35,293 nt of DNA from Gammaproteobacteria bacterium (GCA_018820395.1 JAHJOG010000202.1:1-35293); one strand, 5' to 3'. Shown: positions 1 to 8,482, counted from the stretch's first letter. Notes: generated by a model not told the origin, from the sequence alone. A program made the numbers and translations.

Positions 1-27
1 CCGGAGGACACGCGCTTCGTGAACTGA
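1..27 (+). CDS. possible 3' end of an upstream gene
   Basis: The first 27 bases read in frame 1 as eight codons ending in a stop (…RFVN*). This could be the last piece of a rightward gene that begins before the window. Too little remains to identify it, and the frame could be open by chance. What follows to 263 has no gene, which fits a gene end here. Confidence 0.25.
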   Translation, partial: PEDTRFVN

Positions 28-30
28 CTC

Positions 31-82
31 GTCGCAGCTGTTTGAGCGCAGTGAACGAAGTGAACGAAGCGAGTTCTGCGAC
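31..82. repeat. intergenic inverted repeat with tandem 9-mers
   Basis: GTCGCAG at 31-37 is mirrored by CTGCGAC at 76-82. Between the arms the 9-mer GTGAACGAA occurs twice head to tail (51-59 and 60-68). This looks like a short dispersed intergenic element. Whether it recurs elsewhere in the genome cannot be seen from one window. Confidence 0.4.
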
Positions 83-152
83 GGCCCGACCGCGCGAGCA
101 CTGCAGGGAAGCCGCAAAGCGGCCGGCGCAGTGAAGCAGTCCCGCCGCACAC

Positions 153-214
153 CGCCTCACGGGCGCTCTCACCAACACGACCGCCCCACTCGCCTCACGG
201 GCGCTCCCACCAAC
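153..214. repeat. 24-bp direct repeat, two copies
   Basis: The 24-mers at 153-176 and 191-214 (beginning CGCCTCACGGGCGCT) differ at one base and are 38 bases apart start to start. They lie in the gene-free stretch 28-263 before the 3' end of the MarR-type gene. No coding potential or terminator with a T-run was seen in that stretch. Confidence 0.45.
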
Positions 215-263
215 GAACACAGGGCACTGCCTGCAGCCGCGCCCAACGAGATCCAGCAGCAGT

Positions 264-704
264 TCAGCCCGGCTCGCACTCGTCGATGAACGTCTCCAGC
301 AGCTTCTTCAACTGAAGCGTCTTGCGCGGCCCGAGCGCGCCTTCGATCACGTCGTGGTGCGCGTCCACGCTCTTGCGCAATCGCGCCACCGTCTCAAGCC
401 CCAGATCGCTGATATAGACCAGCACCCGCCGACTGTCCGCCGGATCGGCCGCGCGCTGCACCAACCCGCGACTCACCAGCTTGTCGATGTTCTTCGTCAG
501 CGCCGGATGATTGAGAAGCACCATTTCGGCCAGATCGCCCATCGCACGCCCTTGCTCGTCAGCCAGCACCTGGAGAATGCGCCAATGTTCCTCGGTCACC
601 TCTTCGGCGGCGATCGATTGCGCCAGCCCGATGCGCATCTGGCGGTTGGCGGCGGCCAACAGGTAGGCCAGGTATTCGGAAATGTCTTTCGCTGGAGCAG
701 GCAT
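264..704 (-). CDS. MarR-family transcriptional regulator
   Basis: A 146-aa protein of normal MarR size, a dimeric winged-helix DNA-binding protein that usually represses a neighbouring operon and is released by a small ligand. The winged helix lies about residues 35-105. Helix residues around 65-80 (NHPALTKNIDKL) would read DNA, and DPADSRRVLVYIS around 88-99 forms the wing. The ATG at 704 was chosen because it gives the family's usual length; the frame stays open much further upstream only by GC-rich chance. The gene diverges from the AmiC-like gene and amide operon, and a 20-bp palindrome lies about 40 bases upstream. By position it most likely controls that operon, perhaps in response to an amide or the derived acid; the ligand is inference. 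Confidence 0.85.
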   Translation of the reverse strand: MPAPAKDISEYLAYLLAAANRQMRIGLAQSIAAEEVTEEHWRILQVLADEQGRAMGDLAEMVLLNHPALTKNIDKLVSRGLVQRAADPADSRRVLVYISDLGLETVARLRKSVDAHHDVIEGALGPRKTLQLKKLLETFIDECEPG

Positions 705-742
705 GGCGGTCTCGATGTCGTATCTGGTTGCAAGGCTTCGGT

Positions 743-762
743 ATATTTTCCATGGAAAGTAT
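743..762. promoter_or_regulatory. candidate MarR operator palindrome
   Basis: ATATTTTCCATGGAAAGTAT is a 20-bp palindrome centred at 752/753 with one mismatched pair (746/759); its core TTTCCATGGAAA is perfect. It lies between the divergent MarR and AmiC-like genes. Related half-sites TTTTCCAAG and CTTGGAAAA occur upstream of the amidase at 2039-2047 and 2065-2073. A perfect AT-rich palindrome in GC-rich DNA next to a MarR gene is a typical operator; binding itself is inferred. Confidence 0.6.
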
Positions 763-887
763 CCACCGCTGGCGCGATTTTTGCGACATCCTTCGCATCC
801 GGGGGGTTTCCACCCGCACAGAACCGCCCTCGACTGGCTTTCCTGATACCGATGCTCGCCACACGCACATTTTTCCGGAGCCTCTTC

Positions 888-2024
888 ATGCTGTCGCCCT
901 CTCCGTTTGCCGCTGCCGACCGCAGCCCGCCGGCCCGCTGCGTCGTCGACGGCGCTCGCCGCGCTGGCCCTTTCGCCCGGCAGGAATTCAACGTGGCGCT
1001 GTGCGTTCCACTCGGCGGCACTGCCGGCATCTGGGGGCCTTCGTCGCTCGCCTGCGCCAAGCTGGCAGCCCACGAGCTCAACTGCGATTCCGGCATCGAC
1101 GCCCTCAATTGCCGACTGATCACCGTCAACGCGGCCGACGACGCCGCCGACATCGAGTCCACGCTGAAGGAACTGGTGGACGCTGGCGACATCGACGCGA
1201 TCGTCGGCATGCACACCAGCGCGGTGCGTCACCGCATCCTGCGGGCCGTGGGCGGCCAGGTCCCCTTCGTCTACACCCCGCTCTACGAAGGCGGCGAATC
1301 AACCCCCGGCGTGTTCGCGATCGGCGAGACGACCGCGCGGCAGCTCTCGCCTGCCATCGCGTGGATCGGCCGGCGGCACAAGCCCAAACGGTGGTTCGCC
1401 GTCGGCAACGACTACGTCTGGCCGCGCATCTCGCACCGATTGGCGCGTGGCTATATCGGCGAGACGGGCGGCGAACTGGTCGGCGAGCGCTACGTTCCCT
1501 TCGGCACCACCGACTTCTCCGAAGCCTTCGACGCGATCCGCAAGGGCCAGGTGGACGCGGTGCTGCTGTCGCTGGTGGGCCAGGACGCGATCGAGTTCAA
1601 CCGTGCCTTCGGCCGAGCCGGGCTGACGCGCTTGGCGCTGCGGCTCTCGTGCTCGATCGCCGAGAACGAGCTCCTCGGAATCGGCGCCGAGAACTCGGAC
1701 GAGCTCTACATGACCTGCGGCTACTTCGCCTCGCTCGACACCGACGCCAACCTCGCCTTCAAGGCGCGCTACCGAGCCCATTTCGGTGAGCGCGCGCCGA
1801 CGCTCAACACCTTCGGTCAGTCGGCTTATGAAGGCATGCACTTTCTTGCGGCGCTTTTCGGGGCCGGGCGCACGCCACGGGTGCGCTCGGAGCCGCTGGG
1901 CCATGCTCCGCTGGCCTATCGCAGCGCACGGGAGGCGCACTACGAAGGCGACGGATCGACGCACACGCCGATCTATCTGGCGCGCGCCGAAGGCAATGCC
2001 TTCCGGGTTTTGACGCGGCTCTGA
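888..2024 (+). CDS. AmiC-like amide-binding sensor protein
   Basis: A 378-aa type I periplasmic-binding-protein fold without a clear signal peptide. It matches the AmiC subgroup, cytosolic ligand sensors for aliphatic amides: compare YTPLYEG, NDYVWPR, YFASLDT and the NTFGQSAYEG region with Pseudomonas AmiC motifs (PTPYEG, SDYIYPR, YFSSIDT). The ATG at 888 was chosen because CCGGAG lies 7 bases before it; an ATG at 852 lacks such a site. In Pseudomonas, AmiC sequesters the antiterminator AmiR, but no AmiR/ANTAR gene is present in this window. The protein may instead deliver ligand to the transporter or sense it for another regulator. The next gene is an amidase, which supports an amide ligand. 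An extracytoplasmic binding protein with an unusual N-terminus is the alternative. Confidence 0.75.
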   Translation: MLSPSPFAAADRSPPARCVVDGARRAGPFARQEFNVALCVPLGGTAGIWGPSSLACAKLAAHELNCDSGIDALNCRLITVNAADDAADIESTLKELVDAGDIDAIVGMHTSAVRHRILRAVGGQVPFVYTPLYEGGESTPGVFAIGETTARQLSPAIAWIGRRHKPKRWFAVGNDYVWPRISHRLARGYIGETGGELVGERYVPFGTTDFSEAFDAIRKGQVDAVLLSLVGQDAIEFNRAFGRAGLTRLALRLSCSIAENELLGIGAENSDELYMTCGYFASLDTDANLAFKARYRAHFGERAPTLNTFGQSAYEGMHFLAALFGAGRTPRVRSEPLGHAPLAYRSAREAHYEGDGSTHTPIYLARAEGNAFRVLTRL

Positions 2025-2038
2025 ATTTCTCGTTTTTG

Positions 2039-2089
2039 TTTTCCAAGGCAAACAAAATGCTTGACTTGGAAAATTTCGATCTGGAGAAT
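2039..2089 (+). promoter_or_regulatory. candidate amidase-operon promoter with operator half-sites
   Basis: TTGACT (2061-2066), a 17-base spacer and GAGAAT (2084-2089) form a plausible sigma-70 promoter ahead of the amidase gene. Inverted half-sites TTTTCCAAG (2039-2047) and CTTGGAAAA (2065-2073) overlap and flank the -35. They resemble the palindrome at 743-762, so the same MarR protein could bind both. This would start a transcript separate from the AmiC-like gene. Confidence 0.45.
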
Positions 2090-2215
2090 GAGCCCATGGC
2101 AGACGAAGGTTCGTCGTGCACTGATCGATCGGTGCCGGACGGCCCTGTCGAGCCATGCCACTGCGCCGTCTCGCACCGAGGCGGCCGTCCGAGTTCAAAC
2201 CAATGAGGAGTCAAC

Positions 2216-3733
2216 ATGGCCATCAAGCGACCGACGCTCGATCAATTGCAGGATGTGGCGCTGAGCCTGGGCATTCACCTGTCCGAGGAACACGCGACCA
2301 CCTACAACAGCCTGCTGCAGGCGAACTTCGATGCCTACGACGTGGTCGACGCCATGCCCGATTACGTGCCGGCTGTGACCTATGCGCGCACGCCCGGCTA
2401 CCGGCCATCGGGTGAAGAGAACAAGTACGGCGCGTGGTACGTCAAGACCACCGTCAAGGGCGCCGCCAAGGGCAAGCTGGCGGGCAAGACGGTGGTGCTC
2501 AAGGACAACGTCTGCCTCGCCGGCGTGCCGATGATGAACGGCGCTTCCACTCTCGAAGGCTATGTGCCCAACGTCGACGCGACGATCGTGACGCGCCTGC
2601 TCGACGCCGGTGCCACGGTGGTCGGCAAGGCGGTCTGCGAGTACTTCTGCTTTTCCGGCGGATCGCACACCAGCGCGACCGGTCCGGTGCACAACCCGCA
2701 CCGCATGGGCTATTCGGCCGGCGGCTCGTCGTCGGGCAGTGCAGCCTTGCTGGCGGCCGGCGAAGTCGACCTCGCAATCGGCGGCGACCAGGGCGGCTCG
2801 ATCCGCATGCCCGCCTCGTACTGCGGCGTCTACGGCATGAAGGCGACGCACGGCCTGGTGCCCTACTCCGGCGTGATGCCGATCGAAACCACGATCGACC
2901 ACACCGGCCCGATGACGACCAACGTGACCGACAACGCGGTGATGCTCGAAGTGCTGGCCGGGCCCGACGGCCTCGACCCGCGGCAATACGCCGGCCAGGA
3001 ATCCAAGCCGTATTCCGAGCTGATGAAGAAAGGCGTACGCGGCCTGAAGATCGGCGTCGTCAAGGAAGGCTTCGGTTGGCCGCAGTCCGACCCGAAGGTG
3101 GACGCCAAGGTGCGGCAGGCCGCGGAAGTGCTCGGCAAGCTGGGCGCCAAGGTCAGCGAGGTCTCGGTGCCAATGCACCTCGTGGGCCCGGCCATCTGGC
3201 TGCCGATCGCCGCCGAGGGCGCCACGCAGCAGATGATGAAAGACAACGGGCACGGCTTCAACTGGAAGGGCCTGTATGTCACCGGCATGATCGACTTCCA
3301 CTCCGGCTGGAAGCAGCGCGCGGACGAGCTGTCCGAAACGCTCAAGCTCACGATGGTGCTGGGCGAGTACTTCATCAAGCACTACCGCGGCCACTACTAC
3401 GCGAAGGCGCAGAACCTTTCTCGGCAGCTCAAGGCGGCCTACGACGCGACCCTGGCCGACTACGACCTGCTGCTGATGCCCACGCTGCCGCTCACCGCGA
3501 CACCGATCCCCAAGCCCGGCGCACCGATTGAAGAGGTGATCTCGCGCGCCTTCGAGATGCTGCCCAACACCTGTCCGTTCGACGTGACCGGCCATCCGGC
3601 CATGAGCATTCCGTGCGGATTGGTCGAGGGCCTGCCGGTCGGCATGATGCTCGTCGGCAAGTCATGGGACGAAGAAACGATCTACCGCGCCGCCTATGCC
3701 TTCGAGCAGGCCGGTGACTGGAAGGCGATCTGA
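2216..3733 (+). CDS. amidase, amidase-signature family (nitrile-hydratase-associated type)
   Basis: A 505-aa enzyme that hydrolyses a carboxamide to the acid and ammonia in the cytosol. It has the full amidase-signature core: catalytic Lys96 in VVLKDN, cis-Ser171 in GGSSSGSAA, nucleophile Ser195 in GGDQGGSIRMPA, and Asp191. These residue numbers coincide with those of the Rhodococcus amidases that act after nitrile hydratase, and the wording GVPMMNG, DATVVTRLL-like and CGVYGMKATHGLVPY follows that group closely. The C-terminus (NTCPFDVTGHPAMSIPCGL) is also typical. GAGGAG ends 5 bases before the start codon. It is followed after about 47 bases by an ABC transporter of the urea/amide class, which points to import and hydrolysis of an aliphatic or aromatic amide. 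No nitrile hydratase gene is in the window. The exact substrate cannot be told. Confidence 0.9.
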   Translation: MAIKRPTLDQLQDVALSLGIHLSEEHATTYNSLLQANFDAYDVVDAMPDYVPAVTYARTPGYRPSGEENKYGAWYVKTTVKGAAKGKLAGKTVVLKDNVCLAGVPMMNGASTLEGYVPNVDATIVTRLLDAGATVVGKAVCEYFCFSGGSHTSATGPVHNPHRMGYSAGGSSSGSAALLAAGEVDLAIGGDQGGSIRMPASYCGVYGMKATHGLVPYSGVMPIETTIDHTGPMTTNVTDNAVMLEVLAGPDGLDPRQYAGQESKPYSELMKKGVRGLKIGVVKEGFGWPQSDPKVDAKVRQAAEVLGKLGAKVSEVSVPMHLVGPAIWLPIAAEGATQQMMKDNGHGFNWKGLYVTGMIDFHSGWKQRADELSETLKLTMVLGEYFIKHYRGHYYAKAQNLSRQLKAAYDATLADYDLLLMPTLPLTATPIPKPGAPIEEVISRAFEMLPNTCPFDVTGHPAMSIPCGLVEGLPVGMMLVGKSWDEETIYRAAYAFEQAGDWKAI

Positions 3734-3780
3734 CGTCGCACTGCACAGAAGAATTCACATAAAGAGAAGGAGTAGGAACC

Positions 3781-5010
3781 ATGGATCGTCGTTCATTCAT
3801 CAAGACCACCGGCGCCACGCTGGCGGGCACCGCAGCGCCGCTGTTTCCCATCGCCGCGATGGCGGCTGACGAGATCGTCGTCGGCAGCATCCTCGACCTG
3901 TCCGGCGGGCTCGACATCTACGGCAAGCCGATGGCCGACTGCATGACGCTGGCCGTGGAAGAGCAGAACGCGGCCGGCGGATTGCTCGGCAAGAAGATCA
4001 AGCTGGCCAGCTACGACCCGCAGTCCAACATGCAGCTGTATGCGCAGTTCGCGCAGCAGTCGGCACTCAAGGACAAGTCGGCCGTGGTCATGGGTGGCAT
4101 CACTTCGGCGTCGCGCGAGGTGATCCGGCCGGTGCTCGACCGCGGCAAGACGCTCTACTTCTACAACACGCAATACGAAGGCGGCGTGTGCGACCGCAAC
4201 ACCTTCTGCACCGGCGTCACGCCGGCACAGACGGTGGGCAAGCTGATCCCCTACGCGATGAAGAAGTGGGGCAAGAAGGTCTACGTGATCGCGGCCGACT
4301 ACAACTACGGGCAGATCACCTCGCAGTGGGTGAAGAAGTTCGTGCAGGACAACGGCGGCTCGGTGGCGTCGATCGACTTCTTCCCGCTGGACGTGACCAA
4401 CTTCGGGCCGACCATCTCGAAGATCGAGGCGGCCAAGCCGGACATGATCGTCTCGGCGCTGGTGGGCGGTGCGCACATCTCCTTCTACCGGCAGTGGGCC
4501 GCGGCGGGGCTGACGCAGAAGATCCCGCTGGCCTCGACCACCTTCGCCGGCGGCAACGAGCACATCGTGCTGTCGCCTGCCGAGACCAACGGCTTCCTGG
4601 TGAGCTACAACTACTTCCAGAACCTCGACACCCCGGAGAACAAGGCCTTCAAGGAACGCTTCTACAAGCGCTTCGGCAAGGACTATCCGAACATCACCGA
4701 ACTGGCGATGGGCACCTATCAGGGCTTCAAGCTGTGGGCCGAGGGCGTGAAGAAGGCCGGCAGCCTGGACCGCATCAAGATGATCGACGCGCTCGAATCG
4801 GGCGTGAGCATCGAAGGCCCGAGCGGCAAGGTCACCATCGACGGGCCGACGCACCATTGCGTGCTCAACGTGAGCATCGCTGAGGTGAAGGACAAGGAAC
4901 TGAAGATCGTCGAGACCTTCAAGCAGCAGGAGCCGACGGACACCAGCGCCGTGTGCAATCTCAAGAAGAATCCGCGAGACAACCAGCAGTACGTGATCAA
5001 GGCATCTTGA
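3781..5010 (+). CDS. ABC transporter substrate-binding protein, urea/short-chain amide type
   Basis: A 409-aa type I binding protein exported to the periplasm. The N-terminus MDRRSFIKTTGATLAG resembles a Tat signal (RRSFIK), with cleavage likely near residues 27-30 (AMAAD). The mature part is like the urea/amide binding proteins UrtA and FmdD: early VGSILDLSGGLDIYGKP, then FYNTQYEGGVCDRNTFCTGVTPAQ, with the acidic and tyrosine residues that frame the pocket in that family. It belongs to the Leu/Ile/Val superfamily. AAGGAG lies ten bases before the ATG. The gene sits directly after the amidase and before two permeases and two ATPases, so it should capture the amide that the amidase hydrolyses. 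Urea cannot be excluded. Confidence 0.88.
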   Translation: MDRRSFIKTTGATLAGTAAPLFPIAAMAADEIVVGSILDLSGGLDIYGKPMADCMTLAVEEQNAAGGLLGKKIKLASYDPQSNMQLYAQFAQQSALKDKSAVVMGGITSASREVIRPVLDRGKTLYFYNTQYEGGVCDRNTFCTGVTPAQTVGKLIPYAMKKWGKKVYVIAADYNYGQITSQWVKKFVQDNGGSVASIDFFPLDVTNFGPTISKIEAAKPDMIVSALVGGAHISFYRQWAAAGLTQKIPLASTTFAGGNEHIVLSPAETNGFLVSYNYFQNLDTPENKAFKERFYKRFGKDYPNITELAMGTYQGFKLWAEGVKKAGSLDRIKMIDALESGVSIEGPSGKVTIDGPTHHCVLNVSIAEVKDKELKIVETFKQQEPTDTSAVCNLKKNPRDNQQYVIKAS

Positions 5011-5053
5011 TCGTTTCATCGTCGGTCGGGGTTGCGTGACGAGGGAGTCGCTC

Positions 5054-5920
5054 GTGGATCTTGCGGTCGTTGTCTTTATCCAGGTGCTGTACGCGGTGGC
5101 GAGCCTGGTCATCGTGTCGGCGGGGCTGGCGGTGATCTTCGGGATGATGAAGGTCATCAACCTCGCCCATGGGGAATTCATGATGCTGGGCGCCTACGCG
5201 GTCATCGCGTCGACGCGCCAGGGCATCAACCTGTGGGTGGCGATCTTCGTGGTCGCGCCGATCTTCGTCGGCCTGATCGGCGTGGTGCTCGAGCGGCTGG
5301 TGATCCGCCGCCTTTACGGGCGCATGGTCGACACCATGCTTGCGACCTGGGGCCTGTCGCTGCTGCTGGTGGGCATCGTCACCTCGATCGCGGGCAACAC
5401 CACGGCCGGCGTCTCGGCGCCGCTCGGCAGCTTCTCGGTGGGCGCATATTCGGTGAGCGGCTACACGCTCGTGATCATCGGCGTGGCGATCGCGCTGGCG
5501 GTAGCCATCCGTTTCGTGCTGACGCGCACGCAGCTCGGCCTCATCGCGCGCGGCACCATGCAGAAGCCCGACATGGCCAACGCACTGGGCATCAGCCCTA
5601 GCCTGGTGTATTCGGTCACCTTCGCCGTCGGCGCGGCGTTGTCCGGTCTCGCGGGTGGGCTTCTGGCGCCGCTCACCGGCGTGGTGCCGACGATGGGTGC
5701 GGCCTTCGTGGCCAAGGCGTTCATCACGGTGATCGGCGGCGGGCCGGCCATCCTCGCGGGCCTCTTGGCCGCGTCGGGGCTCTTCGGGGCCATCAACCAG
5801 CTCGCCACCTTCATCACCACTCCGGTACTCGGCGAGGTCGCGCTGCTGCTGGCCGCGATCGTCATGCTGCGGCTGCTGCCGCAGGGCATCACCGGCCGCT
5901 TCTTCAAGGGCTCGCTGTGA
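5054..5920 (+). CDS. ABC transporter permease (UrtB/LivH-like)
   Basis: About 288 aa, almost entirely hydrophobic with roughly eight membrane spans. It is one of the two inner-membrane permease subunits of a branched-chain amino acid/urea-class importer. Typical family landmarks are IFGMMKVINLAHGEFMMLGAY near the N-terminus and the GLAGGLLAPLTGV region later. The GTG at 5054 was chosen because GAGGGAG (5041-5047) sits 6 bases before it; the in-frame GTG at 5036 would add six residues and has no visible ribosome site. The gene follows the binding protein by 43 bases and overlaps the next permease start by four bases, so the transporter is one transcript. Confidence 0.87.
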   Translation: MDLAVVVFIQVLYAVASLVIVSAGLAVIFGMMKVINLAHGEFMMLGAYAVIASTRQGINLWVAIFVVAPIFVGLIGVVLERLVIRRLYGRMVDTMLATWGLSLLLVGIVTSIAGNTTAGVSAPLGSFSVGAYSVSGYTLVIIGVAIALAVAIRFVLTRTQLGLIARGTMQKPDMANALGISPSLVYSVTFAVGAALSGLAGGLLAPLTGVVPTMGAAFVAKAFITVIGGGPAILAGLLAASGLFGAINQLATFITTPVLGEVALLLAAIVMLRLLPQGITGRFFKGSL

Positions 5921-7029
5921 AGGCATTCACCCAATCCTGGGCCAGCTGCGTGCTGAGCCTCGTCGTGGGCATCGCGCTCATGCTCGGACTCCCCGGCGTG
6001 CTGGATGATTACGACCTGATCCAGGTGACCATCTATGCAGTGATGGCCATCCTGGCCGTCAGCCTGGCGTTCATCTGGGGCTTCGGCGGCATCCTGTGCT
6101 TCGGCCAGGCCGCGTTCTTCGGCCTGGGTGCCTACACGTACGCGCTGGCGGTGATCAATCTCGGCGACAGCAGCGTCCCTTTCCTGCTGGCCATCGTGGT
6201 CCCGGCGCTCTTCGCCGCGATCCTCGGCTATGTCATCTTCTACGGCCGGCTGTCGGACGTGTACATGGGCGTGATCACGCTCACGGTGACCTTGATCCTC
6301 TTCAACCTGGTGAACTCCACCGCCGGCCCCGAATGGCGCATCGGCGAGGCGCCGCTGGGCGGTTTCAACGGCATTCCCGCCATCCCGACGCTCAACGTGC
6401 CCGGCAAGCCGGACGAGGTGCTGAGCCAGAAGGACCTGTTCTATCTGACCTTCGGCTGTCTGCTCGCCGTGTATGCAGGCCTGCGCGTTCTGATCGCCTC
6501 GAAGATCGGCCGCGTCATCGTGGCCGCGCGCGAGAACGAACAGCGCGTGCTGCTGCTGGGCTACGACGCGCGCGCCTACAAGCTGCTCGCGTTCACGCTC
6601 GGCGGCGCCATCGCGGGCTTGGCTGGCTGCCTGTTCGCCAACTGGGGCGCCTTCACCAGCCCGACCATCTTCGGCCTCGCACAGTCGGCGCAGATCATCA
6701 TCTGGGTGATCGTGGGTGGGCTCGGTACGCTGATCGGGCCGGTGATCGGCTGCGTCGCAATCCAGTGGCTGACCACGCAGATCGGCACGCAGCAGGCGAT
6801 CAATGCCAACCTGGTGCTCGGTGCGATCCTGGTGGTGTTCGTGCTGCTGGTACCGCGCGGCATCGTGCCGAGCATCGGGCTGGTGCTCGAAGCGGGTTGG
6901 CGCAGATTGCGCCGCCCGGCGTCTCCGGCCGCCGCCTCCGACGTGCACGCCACCCATACCGAGCCGGCCGCGGACCACGCGGGCGCCCTGCCCCGCAGTC
7001 AGCCCGGCCCGCAGGGGCAAGCGACATGA
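5917..7029 (+). CDS. ABC transporter permease (UrtC/LivM-like)
   Basis: A 370-aa polytopic inner-membrane subunit, partner of the preceding permease. Landmarks are the SLAFIWGFGGILCFGQAAFFGLGAY-like segment around residues 50-75 and ENEQRVLLLGYD followed by FTLGGAIAGLAG, the cytoplasmic coupling region that meets the ATPases. It starts at a GTG that overlaps the stop of the first permease (GTGA). The last 50 residues after the final span are Pro/Ala/His-rich and look like a disordered cytoplasmic tail. The final codon overlaps the start of the next gene (ATGA), another sign of translational coupling. Confidence 0.87.
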   Translation: MKAFTQSWASCVLSLVVGIALMLGLPGVLDDYDLIQVTIYAVMAILAVSLAFIWGFGGILCFGQAAFFGLGAYTYALAVINLGDSSVPFLLAIVVPALFAAILGYVIFYGRLSDVYMGVITLTVTLILFNLVNSTAGPEWRIGEAPLGGFNGIPAIPTLNVPGKPDEVLSQKDLFYLTFGCLLAVYAGLRVLIASKIGRVIVAARENEQRVLLLGYDARAYKLLAFTLGGAIAGLAGCLFANWGAFTSPTIFGLAQSAQIIIWVIVGGLGTLIGPVIGCVAIQWLTTQIGTQQAINANLVLGAILVVFVLLVPRGIVPSIGLVLEAGWRRLRRPASPAAASDVHATHTEPAADHAGALPRSQPGPQGQAT

Positions 7030-7751
7030 GCGATGTCACGCCGCTCGTCGAGACCCGCGACCTGAACGTGCGCTTCGGCGGCGTCCATGCCACGCGCGAC
7101 GTCAACTTCAGCCTCGCCGAGGCCGAGCTGCGCTGCGTGATCGGCCCCAACGGCGCGGGCAAGAGCACCTTCTTCAAGCTCCTCACGGGGCAGGTCAAGC
7201 CGACCTCCGGGCAGATCCTCTTTCGCGGGCAGGACATCTCGAACATGCAGCCGCACGAACCGGGCCGCCTCGGCATCGGCATCAAGACGCAGGTGCCCAG
7301 CCTGTTCAACGGGCTGAGCGTGTGGGAGAACGTCTGGCTGTCGGCACGGCGGCGCAACAGCCGGCAGCGGGCCGACGCCATCACGCGCGAGACGCTCGAG
7401 CGCGTGGGCATGACGGCGCACCGCGACGTGGCCGCCGGCCTGCTCGCGCACGGCATGCGGCAGTGGGTGGAAATCGGCGTGGTGATCGCATCCGACCCGC
7501 CGCTGATCCTGCTCGACGAACCGGCAGCGGGCATGAGCGACGCCGAAGTGGCGCGCACGGCCGAACTCATCCTGGAGATCAACCGGCAGCACGCGGTCGT
7601 CGTGGTGGAACACGACATGAACTTCATCCGCATGATCGCCCGCAAGGTGACGGTGCTGCACCAGGGCGCTGTGATCATGGAAGGAACGCCCGACCGCATC
7701 ATGAGCGACCCGCTGATCCAGCAGATCTACCTCGGCAAGAAGCCGCACTGA
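7026..7751 (+). CDS. ABC transporter ATP-binding protein (UrtD/LivG-like)
   Basis: A 241-aa ATPase subunit. Walker A is GPNGAGKS (residues 40-47) and Walker B is LILLDE (160-165). The segment where LSGGQ is expected reads LLAHGMRQWVEIG (139-151), a variant like the LSHGxxQWLEIG of urea-transporter UrtD proteins rather than LivG. That supports the urea/amide class. The ATG overlaps the permease stop by four bases. With the next gene it forms a heterodimeric ATPase powering import. Confidence 0.88.
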   Translation: MSDVTPLVETRDLNVRFGGVHATRDVNFSLAEAELRCVIGPNGAGKSTFFKLLTGQVKPTSGQILFRGQDISNMQPHEPGRLGIGIKTQVPSLFNGLSVWENVWLSARRRNSRQRADAITRETLERVGMTAHRDVAAGLLAHGMRQWVEIGVVIASDPPLILLDEPAAGMSDAEVARTAELILEINRQHAVVVVEHDMNFIRMIARKVTVLHQGAVIMEGTPDRIMSDPLIQQIYLGKKPH

Positions 7752-7777
7752 AGCGGCACCGAAGCCGCGCCACGACG

Positions 7778-8482
7778 ATGCTCGAAGTCTCCAAGCTCAG
7801 CGCCGGCTACGGCGCGATCCCCATCCTCCACGGCATCTCGCTGGCCATCGGCGAAGGCGAGTCGGTTGGCATCCTCGGGCACAACGGCATGGGCAAGACC
7901 ACGCTGCTGCGCACGCTGATCGGCGCGCTGCGCGCCACGGGCGGCACGGTGCGGCTGAACGGCCAGGACATCACGCGCTACGCGCCGCACGCGCGAGCCC
8001 GGCTGGGCATGGCCTACGTGCCGCAGGGCCGGGAGATCTTTCCTGCGCTGAGCGTCATGGACAACCTGCGCATGGGCCTCGTGAAAACCGGCGAGCGCGA
8101 CCTGCGCAGCATCGACGCCCTGCTCGAGGACTTTCCGCGCCTGAAGTCGCTGCTCGACCGCGCCGGCGGCTCGCTGTCGGGTGGCGAACAGCAGCTGCTG
8201 GCGCTCGCGCGCGCGCTGGCCGGCAAGCCGACCCTGTTGCTGCTCGACGAGCCGACCGAAGGCATCCAGCCGTCGATCATCGAGGAGATCGCGCACACGC
8301 TGGCGCTGCTGCGCGAGCGCATGAAGCTGGCGATCGTGCTCGTGGAGCAGAACCTCGAATTCATCGCCGCGGTGTCGGAACGCGTGGTGGTGATCAAGCG
8401 CGGGCAGATCGGCGGCGAAGTGCCGCGCGAGCACCTGGGCGACCTGCAGATCATGAGTCAGTACACCGGCGTGCACGGATGA
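7778..8482 (+). CDS. ABC transporter ATP-binding protein (UrtE/LivF-like)
   Basis: A 234-aa ATPase with Walker A GHNGMGKT (34-41), Q-loop VPQGREIFP (81-89), canonical signature LSGGEQQ (133-139) and Walker B LLLLDE (153-158) followed by PTEGIQPSII, the usual LivF/UrtE wording. GHNGMGKTT, where LivF proteins normally have GRNGVGKTT or GANGAGKTT, is typical of UrtE. It begins 26 bases after the UrtD-like gene. This is the last transporter subunit; the set of five is complete. Confidence 0.88.
   Translation: MLEVSKLSAGYGAIPILHGISLAIGEGESVGILGHNGMGKTTLLRTLIGALRATGGTVRLNGQDITRYAPHARARLGMAYVPQGREIFPALSVMDNLRMGLVKTGERDLRSIDALLEDFPRLKSLLDRAGGSLSGGEQQLLALARALAGKPTLLLLDEPTEGIQPSIIEEIAHTLALLRERMKLAIVLVEQNLEFIAAVSERVVVIKRGQIGGEVPREHLGDLQIMSQYTGVHG

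Noticed and set aside
852..887. Earlier ATG (852) for the AmiC-like gene
   Set aside because: It lacks a ribosome site, whereas CCGGAG is well placed for the ATG at 888. The extra residues (MLATRTFFRSLF) are slightly hydrophobic, so a weak signal peptide cannot be fully ruled out.
3793..5181. A 462-codon minus-strand frame opposite the binding protein
   Set aside because: It is the antisense of the substrate-binding protein and has no family resemblance.
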